From the NCBI GenBank assembly GCA_008009225.1, contig CM017771.1, forward strand, positions 41,366,873-41,430,872: 64,000 bases of DNA. Direction: 5' to 3'. How positions within the stretch are numbered: the stretch's first letter is position 1; the number at the start of each line of letters is the position of its first letter. Shown one piece after another: positions 12,000 to 24,206 of this stretch. The translations under genes and the position numbers were made by a program. Origin of the DNA: Acer yangbiense. Lineage: Eukaryota; Streptophyta; Magnoliopsida; Sapindales; Sapindaceae. A model generated the notes under the pieces. The model did not search any database. It worked only from the letters and a program-made list of their open reading frames with translations, and had not been told where the DNA came from.

Positions 12000-13056
12000 G
12001 TATCCAAACTAATGAACAACAAAGAATCAAAGAATATTATAATAAACTTTATAAAACAAAGTATTGATTGATTAAATATATACCTAACTATCAAAAATAC
12101 ATGATATTAGAGATAAAAGGAATTCAATTGCGGTCCTAATATAATAGTTCTTGTAAAACTTTAAAAAAAATTTTTAAAAAAAAAGGTCAAGAGTCCAACA
12201 TTTGAAAAGCTTCAATAGGAGAAGCCATCAAGCAACTACATAATATATGGGCTATCTAACAACATTTGAAAAGCTTCAATTGGAGAAGCAACTACATCCA
12301 TCCGGGCATCCATCCATAATCATAAAAATGATACATCCGTCCATCTATAAGCATACATCCATTTAAAATCTACCAACTACCAAGGTAATTTTGAATTAAA
12401 ATTTTAATATTTTATGAACAAACATACGGATAGACCACCATCCGATGCGACTTGATGGTAAATACTAAATAGTGTTCCTTCAACCTAGCAATGTCTTAGG
12501 TTCCAATTGTTATACCCACAAGTATCAAAAAAAAAATATACAAATAATGTATTATGCCCCTCTAGTTGAAGCTTTCCTTTCATTCAAAAATTGGACACAA
12601 ACAGAAACAAAAAATGACAAAACCAAAACGACTAACAAATTTTCATCTTAGCACAAGAAAATTTTAAAAATAACTGTACAAACTATCATCTAGTTCTACT
12701 TCTGTAGGCAGTAGCTTCATCTGAGAAAGCCAAGTCTGACTTTTTTACACATACCTTACAGTAAAAATATACTAAATCTATTTCAATTTGCACTTGAAAG
12801 AAGTAGAAAAATGGAAGCAGATTCTCATTGTGGTCATGAACACTTTCTAAAGTTAACTAGTTAGAGAAACTGACCCACCAATACAAAATTTTCAAATCCC
12901 TGCCCAGCAGCCCAAGTTATGTATGTATCAAAATGCCCTCCTTTCCAAACCTACTGTCAAACCAGTCTCCCCCACCAAGAACAATTAAAGACGAAGAATC
13001 AAGTTAGCGGAATATCAGTGTCGTGACTAGTTTGATGCTTTAAAGTGGTGCTTGTA
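12000..13056. other. Intergenic DNA downstream of PARC6
   Basis: AT-rich and non-coding apart from the PARC6 3' UTR, which must start at 13056 leftward. It contains the direct repeat at 12196-12289. Confidence 0.6.
12196..12289. repeat. Direct repeat of about 30 bp, 64-bp period
   Basis: CAACATTTGAAAAGCTTCAA occurs at 12196 and 12260, both followed by T/A-GGAGAAGC. Confidence 0.85.
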
Positions 13057-16000
13057 TCATGATGGCGTTTGGATATCACCTTTGCAGAATCTCCAAGATC
13101 CATCATCTTGCCTCTTTAGAACATAATGAATCTTATAGGTACTGCAATAGAGAAAAAAAAAAAGAGAGAGAATTTTAGGAGGAGGGTCGGTCGACGAAGA
13201 TAGAAGAGTAGTTCCGAGCACAATCTCCCAGGATGGAAAACCAAAGCAAGTCGTGGATAAAAACAAAGTTATAAAAAAAATACATGAAAATATAATAACT
13301 ATGATATAGAAGATGATGCAGGGATATTATAAGATTTATTGAACTCTTCTCTTAATATACAAGACCTTAAATATATTGCAATCTGCATGCAGTAAATTTC
13401 TCAGAAGAAGCTTTTAATAAATTAACCAGGAGATTGTAATCAATTTTGCAACACAATTATTGACAAGACAGCTGGAAACCGAGCCAAAATCCAGATTTTC
13501 CAACCATTTATGCATGAATGCTAGTTTTGCCTACCTGTAATAATTTGGGTTCTTCAGTTGAGATTCATCAACAAGTTCTGCTGCTTCCTCTAGGAGAGCC
13601 TCGATTTCTGCCATTTCTCCAGCAATCCTGTCTGACAAAATGTCAGCTTGCAGGATGGTCAATTGCAGCAAAACAAATCTCCAATAACAAGACTTGGTCT
13701 TTGCTGCATCAGCCAAAGCTTGCCACTAACCACATATGCAATCAAAACAGCAAAATGGAGTTGAGTGTTAGCATTTTGCAATTTCAGAAATAGAACTTGT
13801 GATATAGATCTGCTGATAGTTTTCCCACTACAAACAGTTCATAGTTATTTGAACCTCACAAAGGTTGAATGTGAAACTTGAAAATTAGCAAGTTGATAGA
13901 TCGCAATCATAACATAAATTAGCATTGAATTTTAAGGTTCAAATTTCAAGATTATCAGATGGGCAGTTCAGTTATTAAATAAAAACCAGGTTTTACAATA
14001 TAGCTTCCCAGCTATATGACTGACTGATAACATATCATGTTTCTGTTTTCTGGAAACACAAATAACAAAAGTTATGGGGACAAATATGCATCAATGTGAA
14101 AACCACATTACTCCTTTTACCTGAACAAGCATCGACTCATCAAGGGCTTCAGAGAGGCTTTGAACCTGATGACGATGGCCCAAAGCTTCAGCTTTAATTG
14201 CTTGCCATTGCTTAACAAGGGCTTCAGCTTCTTCAAAGGGCATTGGCCTCCTGTTCACAGCTGTCATTGAGGTTGATAGACTAGCAGGAAGGCGAGAACT
14301 GTGTGAATATCCAGCGTCTGAAGGATTCTTGAACTGCATCTTCACCATTGCCACAAGCTCCTTAAGTCTGCTAGCAATACCACTTTGTTTGATGAAAGAA
14401 TGACCTACATTGTCATTGGGAGAAGAATCTGTTGTCCAGGCAAGGGAACTTGTTTTGACATTTTGTCGACTGGCAGTCAATTTGGATGCATATCTCATCC
14501 TACTTGACTTCATGCCAGAGAGCTTAACAGTAAAGAACATAATGCACCCCAATACAGCAACAAAAGTTATCCTTTCAATCACATTTCTTCCTGCCAACCA
14601 ACTTTCCCAACCATTACTATTTTGTACTCCAAGACTCCTTTTTAATTGGATTGACGGTGCACTACTAGTACTACCATCACTTCCACTGCTACTCTTGCCT
14701 GATACCAATGGACTTTGCAGATCAGTTGGAGCCAACTGCTTAACTGCGGAACCAAGATGTCTAGAAGAGTTCACATATGGAAGAGCATCCTCACGCTCTG
14801 ATGCAAAAGCAGTGGACAGTGGTCTTTTGCTTATGCTAGATGTGATTTGTGGAGCTCCTAAACTTTTCTTTATTGCAGAAGTTTTCTTATCACCACCAAA
14901 AAAACTGACCTGCAGAAGCATACATTAGTTAACATTTCCAGTAAATTTAGAGCTATTATATATTTTGAAACATCAATCTCACCAAAGACGGAGAACAATC
15001 TCGTGTATCTGGAAATACAGCAAGCACAGCATCCTTCACCCACATCTCCTGATCAAGTTAAGAAAGCAGTCTAACATGAGCAAGTACCAATCTTGAAGAC
15101 ATGCATGAAATCCGTAGTGAAAATGTTAGACCGTGAAGTGGCAATGATCATGACTGATATCCAGTGTAAACACAACCTAGCACAACCTAATCATTCTATA
15201 CAAAGATGGCCTTACTAAGCTTAACAGTCAAGGAGAGGAGAGTTTTGAGGACAGGACCTCTAAAGTGGCTACCATATTAATGGTCAATGTATAACTGATA
15301 AAGCAAACTGTGCACTGAAAAAGAAGAGCAACAAAAATATCTTGAGAAAACCCCTTGTTACAATTAAGGTGTCCATGTAAGAAGCCTCAAATAGATGTTC
15401 TAACAGTGCAGCATGGATCAGAATGCAATGGATAGTGAAACAATTACCAGTGACAGATTTGCATTATTTCTTTCTCTTATTTCCTTTCCAGCAGTTGCAT
15501 TTCTCACAGCAGGATTTGAATTTAACTCGATCTGCTGAAGCTTTTCAACAGCCTCTGCTTCAGTACCCTAGATACCAACAGTAACACATAAATACCCATT
15601 TTTGTTCAGAAAAGAAATACCAAGAAAAAAGAAGAAATTTTTTTTTAGTGAAGCAACATTAAGATAAGGTGGAAGAGAAGAGAATGAAATGTGTACCTGT
15701 CCAAGGAGGAACAAGCAAAAAGACTCCTCAAATTTAAGATCAATGCCTTCAGAAGCTATCAAACACTCACATATAGTTTTTGCTTTGTTTATCTACATAA
15801 TAATAACATACAAATGACATAAATAAAACAGATGAGAAAATGTCCTCATGCAACTCACTCAAACACATAATACACAACAAGTACAATCTGTAGCAAATCT
15901 GCACAAAGGAATTACCAACTCTGTTTGCTTGCTTGAAAACCCAAGTGCAACATGAGCTATCAACACAATGTAGAAACAGTTAAAATCAATTACAACCCTT

Positions 16001-19000
16001 TGATTCTGTGACTCGAAGGATTTTTTATTCTTCCGTGTAATGGCTAAACTGTCCCAGGGAAGAAGATCAACTATTTCTGTAGCCATCAACCTATTAAATG
16101 CTTGGCTCAAGAAGCATGGCCAATCTTGAACTTGGCATGAGCTTTCAACATCAAGGCCCTGTCTCAGCAATTCACGCAAAGCCGCAATTGCTCCTCTTCT
16201 TCGTTCAGTGTTCTCAGGTGAGTGAGGCATGCCCAGTAATTCCAATGTGCACGCAGGAGCAAGTTCTTCCAAAGATTCTTCAATCTATAAAACAGGACAA
16301 ACAAATTAATATACATATTAATATAATAGATAACAAGTTACAATTTATTGCACAAATTATAGAAGGCTCCTTTTTACAATTTTGTAGCACCATTTACAGC
16401 AAAATCTTATGCTACTAACCATCTTATTTACTGGATTTAAGATAATTAATAAAATTTTCTATTGACAATTAAACAAAAGGTTGACATGACAGCAATTGCT
16501 CTGGCAAAAGGAGATTTGATAAGAACAAACAGACAGAAAATGAAGGTCATAGACTGAACCAAGCAAACAGATTAATATCTTCAAATAAGAAAGAAGGTCC
16601 AAAAGCACCCAAAATTAAGAGCATTACCTGCGATAATAACGGCATCTTCCCAAGAGATATCTTACTCCTAAGAAGACACTGAGCACGTGCAAGTGCTTCA
16701 AAACCTTGGGACACCTTATTCTTCTCAAAACCAATCTTTGCAATCGCACACTTCAAGAAAGCACCTATGATAAGAAAAGGAAGCATAACAAAACTGCTAC
16801 AAAACTGGTACCAGATTCTGACCTCTTTGCTTGTTCATCTTACCTCAGCTAGTGCCATAGACAAAAGAAAATCATGAATGTAAGGCTTAGAATCTGGATG
16901 CTGGAGAGCTGCCCGGCCAATATCCAAAACAAGCTTCTCTTCGCCAACCTGGACCAGATAAACATGCAGACTGTCATATCCATCTTCCAAAACCAAAAAC
17001 TCTTATCGTAAAATGTTCTAAGATATCAAAAAATAAATAATAATAAAAAAATAATAAAAATAAAATAAAATAAAATAAAATAAAAAAATCATTCCACATT
17101 CCAGGAAAGTGCTAAGAGATGGATGATGTGGTATCTGAAAGATGAATTAGCACTCAGTACAAAATAGCAATTTTCTAGCTATCTGGTTAGTCAATTAATT
17201 TCCTGAAATTATATTATGCCTCAGAACATAAAATACTAGACATTTTCGTTAAGCAGACCAACTTTACAAAAATAGCAAATCCATTCAATGTTGCACCTCT
17301 TGAAGGAGGCAAAGAGCACCAGGCAACCAAGACCATGGAATACATAGGGAACTTTTGGGCAGAATCTTTTCCCTCACATTACCAGCATATTCAGGTTCAA
17401 ATAGAAGCTTATCCCTTACATCCATCAACAGACCCTGCAAAGAAAAGGTGACAAATATCAAAATCTAAACTACTCTTAATTCATGCCTGTCCTCCATACC
17501 ACCAAAAAACGACACTTCAGAACCATGCCAATTATAGCATAATTACAATCTCAAGTCTTTACCTGGCGAGCTACAACAGCATCCATGGTGTAACCTTCTT
17601 CAATATCAGCCCTTTTCAACTCCATCACTGTCTTAACAATCTCATCTTTCTCAGCTTGATCAGGAACACCAATTAGCTGCAAAGTTGTTACATTGCAGAG
17701 TAAGTCATAAAACCATAAAATATATATTTATACACAAGGTAGCAGAGCACAAGGTGCTTAAGTAATTCTTTGTCTGGATACACTACTCTACGACAAACTA
17801 AACACTTCTACCACAACATGATAAAACTAGAACGGAACCTGGTAAATACATCGAAAAATGGAGGTGAATTTGTGGAACTAATAGGGGCAACAGGGCTTCC
17901 AACAATCTCACCTGGGACGATGAGTTAGCTTCCAGGGCATTTTAGTTAAGTAGCCACTAGACTTAGGCCCTGTTTGATTTTTCCACTTAACACTGAATGA
18001 TACTTAATGTGTTCCATTCAGTCATTTTGTTTAATTTTTTAAGTGTTAAAATCACATGAACCCCTAAAATCACCTGTTTTGAAAAGTGAAAATTTTTTCA
18101 CTTTTCACTTAACACAAATCCAATAAAATTTAATGCAAAGTTTTACTTCCAAAACTATCCTCACTAATTTAATCTATTTCCAAAACTTACCACTTGTTAT
18201 ATAATGGTTTTTTTTTTTTTTAAATGGAATCTATAAAATATATAATTATCCAAGTTTATTCCAAATCAATTAAAGAATAAATTATACACACAAAGTAGGT
18301 TGCTAATAAGAACATATTGATGAACTTGTGGCCGGGCGTTTTGTGTTTTTGTGGCTGCCCTATTTTTGCTTCTTTGTTGTGGTGTGGTAGGGTTGTTTTT
18401 GTTTTTCCTTTCAATAAAGCTGCTGTTTCAAATATATATGTATATATTAATGAACTTCATTTTGACCGTAATATACACATGAAGTAGCCTATCAGTTTTA
18501 TAATATCACTAGCTAATAGCTTAGTAATTATTAGATTCCATACAATAATATAAATTTGAAATATTATTAATAACTAAATAAATTTATTTTAGAATTAATA
18601 TATATGTTAGAGTTGTCCATAATATATTAAAATGTAAATATATAATAAATAATAGTTAGAAGGGCATAGATGTAAAAGTATTTATTTTCAGATATTTATA
18701 ACTTAAAAAAACAAACAACTTATCACTTATGTTAAGTTTTCAATGAAAAAAAACAAACATGTTTTTCAGTTTTCAGTTTTCAGTCACCATTCAGTCTTCA
18801 GTAACATTCAGCACTGTTCAGTCTTCGGATAAAAAATCAAACGGGGCCTTACTTAACCAAAATATCTTAAGGGTCCAAATAATAGTTTTATGCTATAAAT
18901 TTTTTTTTTTTTTTTTGAGGAAATATAAATTTCAACTATTAATTTTGACTATTGAAACTAAATTATCATCCTTGGATACATGATCGAAAATCCTTTACAA

Positions 19001-19519
19001 ATGACACAATTAGATGCATCAACTAAAGATAATTACGACAAGGAAAATGGAATCATCTTATACATTCTCCATATGACCATTCCAAACTAAATTAATTACT
19101 CCATATACAATTTCAAACAGTGAAAACAAAATAACAAGCATCAAAACAAAACTATCACCAGTAATTTCATTATTTTTTACAAAAAAAAAAAAAAACATAA
19201 TCGAAATCCGAATTAGAGAAGCGTCAACCTGGTAACAAGTGACGTGGATTTCAATGGTGGATGTCGCGGAGGTGGTGGTCTGGGCGTTTTCGACAATGCG
19301 AGTGTCAATCGCGTAGCTCAATCTCCTTCTTGGAGACACAACACGTCTCCTTCTAAAACAACAAGAACTCGAAACCCTCTCTTTCGAGAAAGTTGTGTCG
19401 AGACCGAAACCGAGACCAGAAACCTTGGCTTCACACTCGAGTTGAAATTGATTGCTTCGACAGAGACAAGTACAGGGCGAGCAAGGAACAACGGCTATTG
19501 CATTGCTGATCGCTGCCAT
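13057..19519 (-). CDS. CDP1: Plastid division protein PARC6/CDP1 (ARC6 homologue); 12 exons
   Basis: Exons (minus strand): 19229-19519, 17563-17676, 17297-17434, 16844-16948, 16628-16750, 15916-16284, 15697-15792, 15448-15567, 14983-15048, 14121-14909, 13535-13725, 13057-13141; all GT-AG; 2487 nt, 828 aa, close to the Arabidopsis length. PARC6 is an inner-envelope protein that places the chloroplast FtsZ ring, binding ARC3 on the stromal side and PDV1 in the intermembrane space (family knowledge). Visible here: an Arg/Ser-rich transit peptide (about 1-75), the DnaJ-like region of ARC6 proteins (HVTCYQLIGVP, EEGYTMDAVVARQ, DVRDKLLFEPEYAG), the conserved block RRRGAIAALRELLRQGL, one membrane segment at about 588-606 (ITFVAVLGCIMFFTVKL) and a C-terminal ARC6-type IMS domain from about 693 (FEEAEALVKQW, CYWRF, EIEALLEEAAELVDES). 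Overall similarity favours PARC6 over ARC6. The frame is intact. Confidence 0.96.
17966..18848. mobile_element. PIF/Harbinger (Tourist-type) MITE in PARC6 intron 1
   Basis: The TIR GGCCCTGTTTGATTTTT on the left matches GGCCCCGTTTGATTTTT (complement) on the right, flanked by the 3-bp TSD TTA (17963-17965, 18849-18851). The length is 883 bp and there is no transposase. A segment near 18316-18431 (TTTTTCCTTTCAATAAAGC) resembles a plant LINE 3' end and could be a nested fragment, but this is weak. Confidence 0.9.
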
Positions 19520-19545
19520 TCTTGCTTTGATTCATCTACTAATTT

Positions 19546-19554
19546 AAACCCTAG
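19546..19554 (+). promoter_or_regulatory. Telo-box (AAACCCTAG) in the PARC6 leader
   Basis: The motif lies about 27 bp upstream of the PARC6 ATG. Telo-boxes are common near transcription starts of plant genes active in dividing cells; function here is inferred from the motif only. Confidence 0.45.
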
Positions 19555-20021
19555 AAATCTACATGAGAAGTGTTTGTCAGTTTTGTTGATTTTGGTGTTT
19601 TTTAGTGAATTAAAAGGAAAATAAAAATAAAGATTATGGAACCGTTGCTTTTAAAGATTAAAGCCAAAAAAAGGAAAGAAATTATTTGCAACTGAGCCCC
19701 TCATTAATAGGTGAATTCAAACACTTATCATTAATTTGTGGGTCCCTTCTTGACCTGACACGTTCTTTGTGGGCTTGAATGAAATTGCGAACCATCAAGC
19801 CTATAAGCTATAAGTTAGAATGTGGGCCCATTCAAGGCTTTTTATTTTCTGGGAAATAATCATTTTTCCCCTATAGTTTACACTATTCTACACTTTCCCC
19901 CTCTAGTTACAAAATTGGCTAAACTCCCCCTTGTAATTTCGTTTTATCAATATTCTCCCACTGTCGTTAAAATAAATAAAAAATAATAAATAAATAAAAA
20001 TTAAAATAAAAATTAAAAACC
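19555..20021. other. PARC6 upstream region
   Basis: AT-rich promoter-side DNA, about 500 bp, with no clear TATA box. It ends at a solo LTR whose own orientation matches PARC6. Confidence 0.5.
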
Positions 20022-22616
20022 TGAAATTAAATACAATGTGTCTAATATTACCACGGGGGGGTTGTTAATCGATTACTAACCAACTTTTTCGATTAGTCAA
20101 TATTAGCAATATAACTAAATGCAAACATACAACAAAAAAATTAAGTAAAAGTGTGGAAAGTAAAGAACACTTGATTTTTACATGGAAACTTTCGACAAGG
20201 AAAAATCACGGGACTAGCCACGCTAGCCACTTGAGCCACAGCAATTCACTAATATGAAAAGACAGTTATACCCTCAAGCAATACACGGACTCTCACTCTA
20301 GACAACCTCAGGCTATGGATACTACCATTCACCATTCTTGGTTCAATCATTAGTGATATCTCTCAATCCACTACTTTTGGGGTAAGCACCTCATTATCTA
20401 CTCGTAGGTCTTTTATAGTGGTACTTGTCAATGCTTGCCAACCAACCCTTTAGTTGCAAGACTTCACTTACTTGTGCAATTTCACCTAGAAGCTACAAGA
20501 CTTTAACTTATTGAAGAGAATTAAAAGTCTAAGTGAATATGTAAATGATACACAAATGCAAAGAGTGCTAGACTAAACACTAGATGCTTAATTAGATGTT
20601 AAGATGCAAATCTAACAACCTAATTATCAAACAAGCCTACATGCAAACTTTTTGCATTTGATTAAAGAACACTTGATTAGTCGATTACTTACCAACTTTT
20701 TCGATTAGTTGGTATAGGTTGTTAATCGATTACTTACTAACTTTTTCGATGAGTCAATATTAACAATATAACCAAATGCAAATATACAACAAAAAATCAA
20801 GTAAAAGTGTGAAAAGTAAAGAACACTTGATTTTTACATGGAAACCTTCAACAAGGAAAAACCACGGGACTAGCCACGCTAGCTACTTGAGCCACAACAA
20901 TCCACTATATGAAAAGACGGTTACACCCTCAAGTGATACATGGACTCTCACGCTAGACAACCTCAGGCTATGAACACTACCATTCACCACTCTTGGTTCA
21001 ATCCCTAGTGATATCCCCCGATCCACTACTCTTGGCGTGAGCATCTCCTAATTTACCCGTAGGCCTTTTATAGCGGTACTTGGCAATGCTTGCCAACCAA
21101 CCCTTTGGTTGTAAGACTTCACTTACTTGTGCAACTTCACCTAGAAGCCATAAGACTTTGACTCATTGAAGAGAATTAAAAGTCTAAGTGAATATGTAAA
21201 TGATACATAAATGCAAAAAGTGCTAGACTAAACACTAGATGCTTAATTAGAGGTTAAGATGCAAATCTAACAACCTAATTATCAAACAAGCCTACATGCA
21301 CATACATGAGGTCTCAATTAGTTGTAGAAAAATTCTAGCAACCTAATTGTCAAATACATTCACATAAACATTCATAAGCTTGACTAGATGTACAAGGCCA
21401 ACCTAATCATCAATTAAACATACATGAACATTTATGGATTAGCTATTTAGGCATATATGACCTAATAATGGAAGCTATCACAAACAAACCCAATCATGTA
21501 ATTAAGACTCATAAATATATGCAATAAAAGAAGTCAAGGTATTTAATCAAGCAATAAATACCTAATCTAGAGTAAGAAGAACAATAAATGATATTTAATG
21601 GAGTTCTAACTTACCTAGTCATGAAATCAAGAAGACCCATGCTTTAAAGATGTTCAATGATGCATGAAGAAAATGGGTTCTGGGTTTGGAGAGTCAAAGA
21701 ATGAAGCTTAAAGCTTTCTCTCTCTAGAACCACTCTTTCTATCTCTTTAGGGTTTTAATTTCGTGGTCTTGGTGAAGAAGATGAGAAAAAGATGGTTATA
21801 TAGAAGCCCTAATTGAAAATACGTCGTTTTGGAAAATAAGGCAAAAATCAGTGCAGTGCGCGGGTCCGTTGTGCTGGTATGGACCTGGGTAATTACCAGC
21901 GCACCGGGACTAGGAAAATCATTGAAAATGACTTCGCTGGTGACTGCGCGGGTAGGGACTCGTGCACTGGCAAATCAGCACAACAACCTAATTTCCAAAC
22001 GGATCAAAACAAGACCAAACGACATCCAAACCTTTTGTATGATAAACTGTTGGAAAGGTATGGAAGTCTACTTTCTACTCAAGTTTACAAAATAAGGTTT
22101 CGATATCTATAGAAAGAGATATGGTCAAAAGAGTGACCAAAGGTCAAATATGGACAACAACAAAATGTTCAAAACTCATGGTATAAGACCATGTGATCAA
22201 AGAGAAAACCAAGAGAAGAATAGACCTTCTCAAATGGTCACTCATCGCACTAAGACAAGCACACCATCGTGCAGCACGGACGTTTCTGATCAAGCATTGG
22301 GAAATGAATTACATCACACAAAACCACGCTTAAGTCTAAAAATAAAGTGCAAGTGTGATTGTGAAAAGAATGCACACATAAGCAATAAGGAACAAATGCA
22401 TGACAACACAAATGCATATAAGTGAGTGTGTGCACCTAATCTCTTCAAGAATCAAAGTCAAGTGTTATACCTTTTGAAGCTCTTGATCTTGAAGTCATGG
22501 AGATGCTTGGAAGCTTGCTTTGATAAGTATCAAGAAGACCTAAGCTACCCATTACACAATCATCCCCAATGTGGTTTATCATGAAATAAGTCAATCACAA
22601 AATAGAGGTCCTTACA
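20022..22616 (-). mobile_element. Solo LTR, Sirevirus-like subfamily, TSD AAACC
   Basis: The element starts TGAAATTAAA and ends GGTCCTTACA (plus strand), i.e. TGTAAGGACC to TTTCA when read in LTR orientation, and is flanked by AAACC at 20017-20021 and 22617-22621. The layout matches the LTR at 41251: G-tract near the 3' end, the ACACTTGATTTTTACATGGA block, a TATATA at about 21796, and GTGACCAAAGGTCA repeats in U3. It is enlarged to 2595 bp by an internal duplication. No internal element DNA is attached. Confidence 0.88.
20061..21300. repeat. Direct duplication inside the solo LTR, offset about 657 bp
   Basis: 20061-20645 recurs at 20718-21300. Both copies begin GTTGTTAATCGATTACT and end AACAAGCCTACATGCA. 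They differ by scattered substitutions, so the duplication is not recent. Confidence 0.9.
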
Positions 22617-22621
22617 AAACC

Positions 22622-23006
22622 TAACCTAAACTCAAACACCCTAATCTTATCATCTTCCCCACCATCATATCTAACACCCAAACCCTAGTCGCCACAACTC
22701 AAACACTAAACCCCTACCACCTCTACAAGTGTCGATCTTCTCTCAATCGAGGTGATCGGTGCTCGATGTCCTCCTAGCCAGTATATGTTCTCTCTTTCAT
22801 CATTCTCTTTTTCCTTTCTCTTTATTTCCATCTCTCTCTCTCTTCACATCAAGTCAAACTCGATTCTAGGTCAAACCCAAATCTAGTTCAATTCCAGCTG
22901 TATGTCAAACCTAGATCTGGGTCGATTCTAGTTTTGGCTTGAACCTAACTATGAGAGAGAGAAAAAAGGAGAGAGAGAGGGAGAGAGATGGTGGTGGTGT
23001 GTGTGA
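22622..23006. other. Non-coding flank of gypsy remnant
   Basis: Pyrimidine-rich, with a CT tract near 22830 and several TCAAACC/GATTCTAG near-repeats at 22850-22940. No gene seen. Confidence 0.45.
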
Positions 23007-23235
23007 TGTCTCTTGAGATCGCAACAAAGGTGAAAGAAGAAATCGAGCACCTCTTGGACACTAAATTCATTAGGCCAATCTGTTACATGGAATAACTGTG
23101 AAAGAAAGTCTCCATTGTAAAGAAGAACAACAAAAGAAATTTGCATCGATTTCAAAAAGATGAATCTAGCAAGACACAAGGATGAATATTCGATGCCAAT
23201 ATAAAATGGCATGACACAGCAGGCTTCAAGGCTTA
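23007..23235 (+). pseudogene. Ty3-gypsy reverse transcriptase fragment
   Basis: The plus strand reads VKEEIEHLLDTKFIRPICYME, then, after stops and a frame change, VSIVKKNN, ICIDF and KDEYSMPI. These are the spaced motifs of the N-terminal part of gypsy RT (KEEIERLL..FIRP, VKKNGK, CIDFR, KDEYPMP). The fragment is short and decayed, and it ends before the catalytic YxDD box. Confidence 0.8.
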
Positions 23236-23284
23236 AAATTTCCTAATCAGTCAAGGAAGCACACATTTACCCTCCGTCAAATGT

Positions 23285-23880
23285 AATGTGGCTCAATGCA
23301 AAGCGGTGTGATATAAATTACAAATATTGTAGCTCGACAACAAGTGATCTTTTGATCCAAACTATTGTAGGTTAACAAAGCACAAAATTCCTATTTTATC
23401 AATTCAATAGATTGCCACTTGGTGTAAAGGTGTAGAATGAATATTTAATTTAAAAGTCATGTAGCCTTATAAGTTAAAAGCTCGACGTAGAGCAAAGATA
23501 GTAACTCACAAAGCAATCAAGCTGTTGCTCCATAGAACAATGTATTTGTTGATTGACATGGATTTAATGGCTAATCATATAAGTTAAAGTTGTAGCTGGA
23601 CGTAGAGAAAAGATATGCATCAAGTTTTATCAACTTTAATGAATTTGGCTCGTTGTAAAACAATAATCAATTTATTAAATGTATCTCGACATGGGGCTTT
23701 TTGTGAGTTCTATCTATTTATAATTGTCACTTAACGTAAAGTGGTGGAATACAATCATAATTTTGGCTTGGCCTCTTTAGTAAATCTATGGAAATTGTAG
23801 CTCGACGTAGAGTGAAAAATCTAATCTTAATGTTAGTAGGATTTAATTGATATGGTAGCTCGACGTAGGGTGGAAGTTTT
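23285..23880. repeat. Degenerate interspersed motif GTAGCTCGACGTAGAG
   Basis: Clear copies lie at 23479-23493, 23592-23608, 23796-23815 and 23855-23875, with weaker ones near 23290, 23327, 23411, 23646, 23682 and 23728. Spacing is irregular (about 35-115 bp). The spacer DNA is AT-rich and unrelated. Confidence 0.65.
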
Positions 23881-24183
23881 AAGTGCTTTAAGTAGCTTGA
23901 TGCATATCTTATCCCTATGTAAGGGTGGATTGGTCATCTTGGTTCAAACTGCTTTGATGATTTTATTGTCTCCGTGTCCCAAGTGAGGTCGACAGATTTG
24001 TTGGAATGGCGATTGTTTCCATTGCTCGCATTGGTTTGTCATGGTTGTATGAGGGTAAGTTGGCCTCTACTCTTATCTGATAACTGGTAGTTGAGCCTCT
24101 AGATCAATTGGAGAGGATGTTTGAGCCATTTTGTTTGGCATTTAATCCTTTAAAAATGTTAGTTTTGTGAAAGGTGATTGTTA
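23881..24183. other. Unassigned sequence next to a gypsy primer site
   Basis: No gene seen. The stretch leads into a minus-strand primer-binding site, so it may be 5' internal DNA of that element. Confidence 0.35.
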
Positions 24184-24203
24184 GGGCCCAACGATGGGCG
24201 CCA
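24184..24203 (-). promoter_or_regulatory. Gypsy primer-binding site
   Basis: The minus strand reads TGGCGCCCATCGTTGGGCCC immediately after an LTR end (TCTACA). It is similar to the TGGCGCCCACCGTGGGGCC-type sites of Tat/Retand gypsy elements. The tRNA identity is not certain. Confidence 0.65.
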
Positions 24204-24206
24204 AAT

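Noticed and set aside
14410..14928. 172-codon plus-strand ORF
   Set aside because: Antisense to PARC6 exon 10, which has a clear protein match in the other strand.
23285..23880. CRISPR-like array
   Set aside because: Plant nuclear DNA, irregular spacing, degenerate motif, no cas genes.
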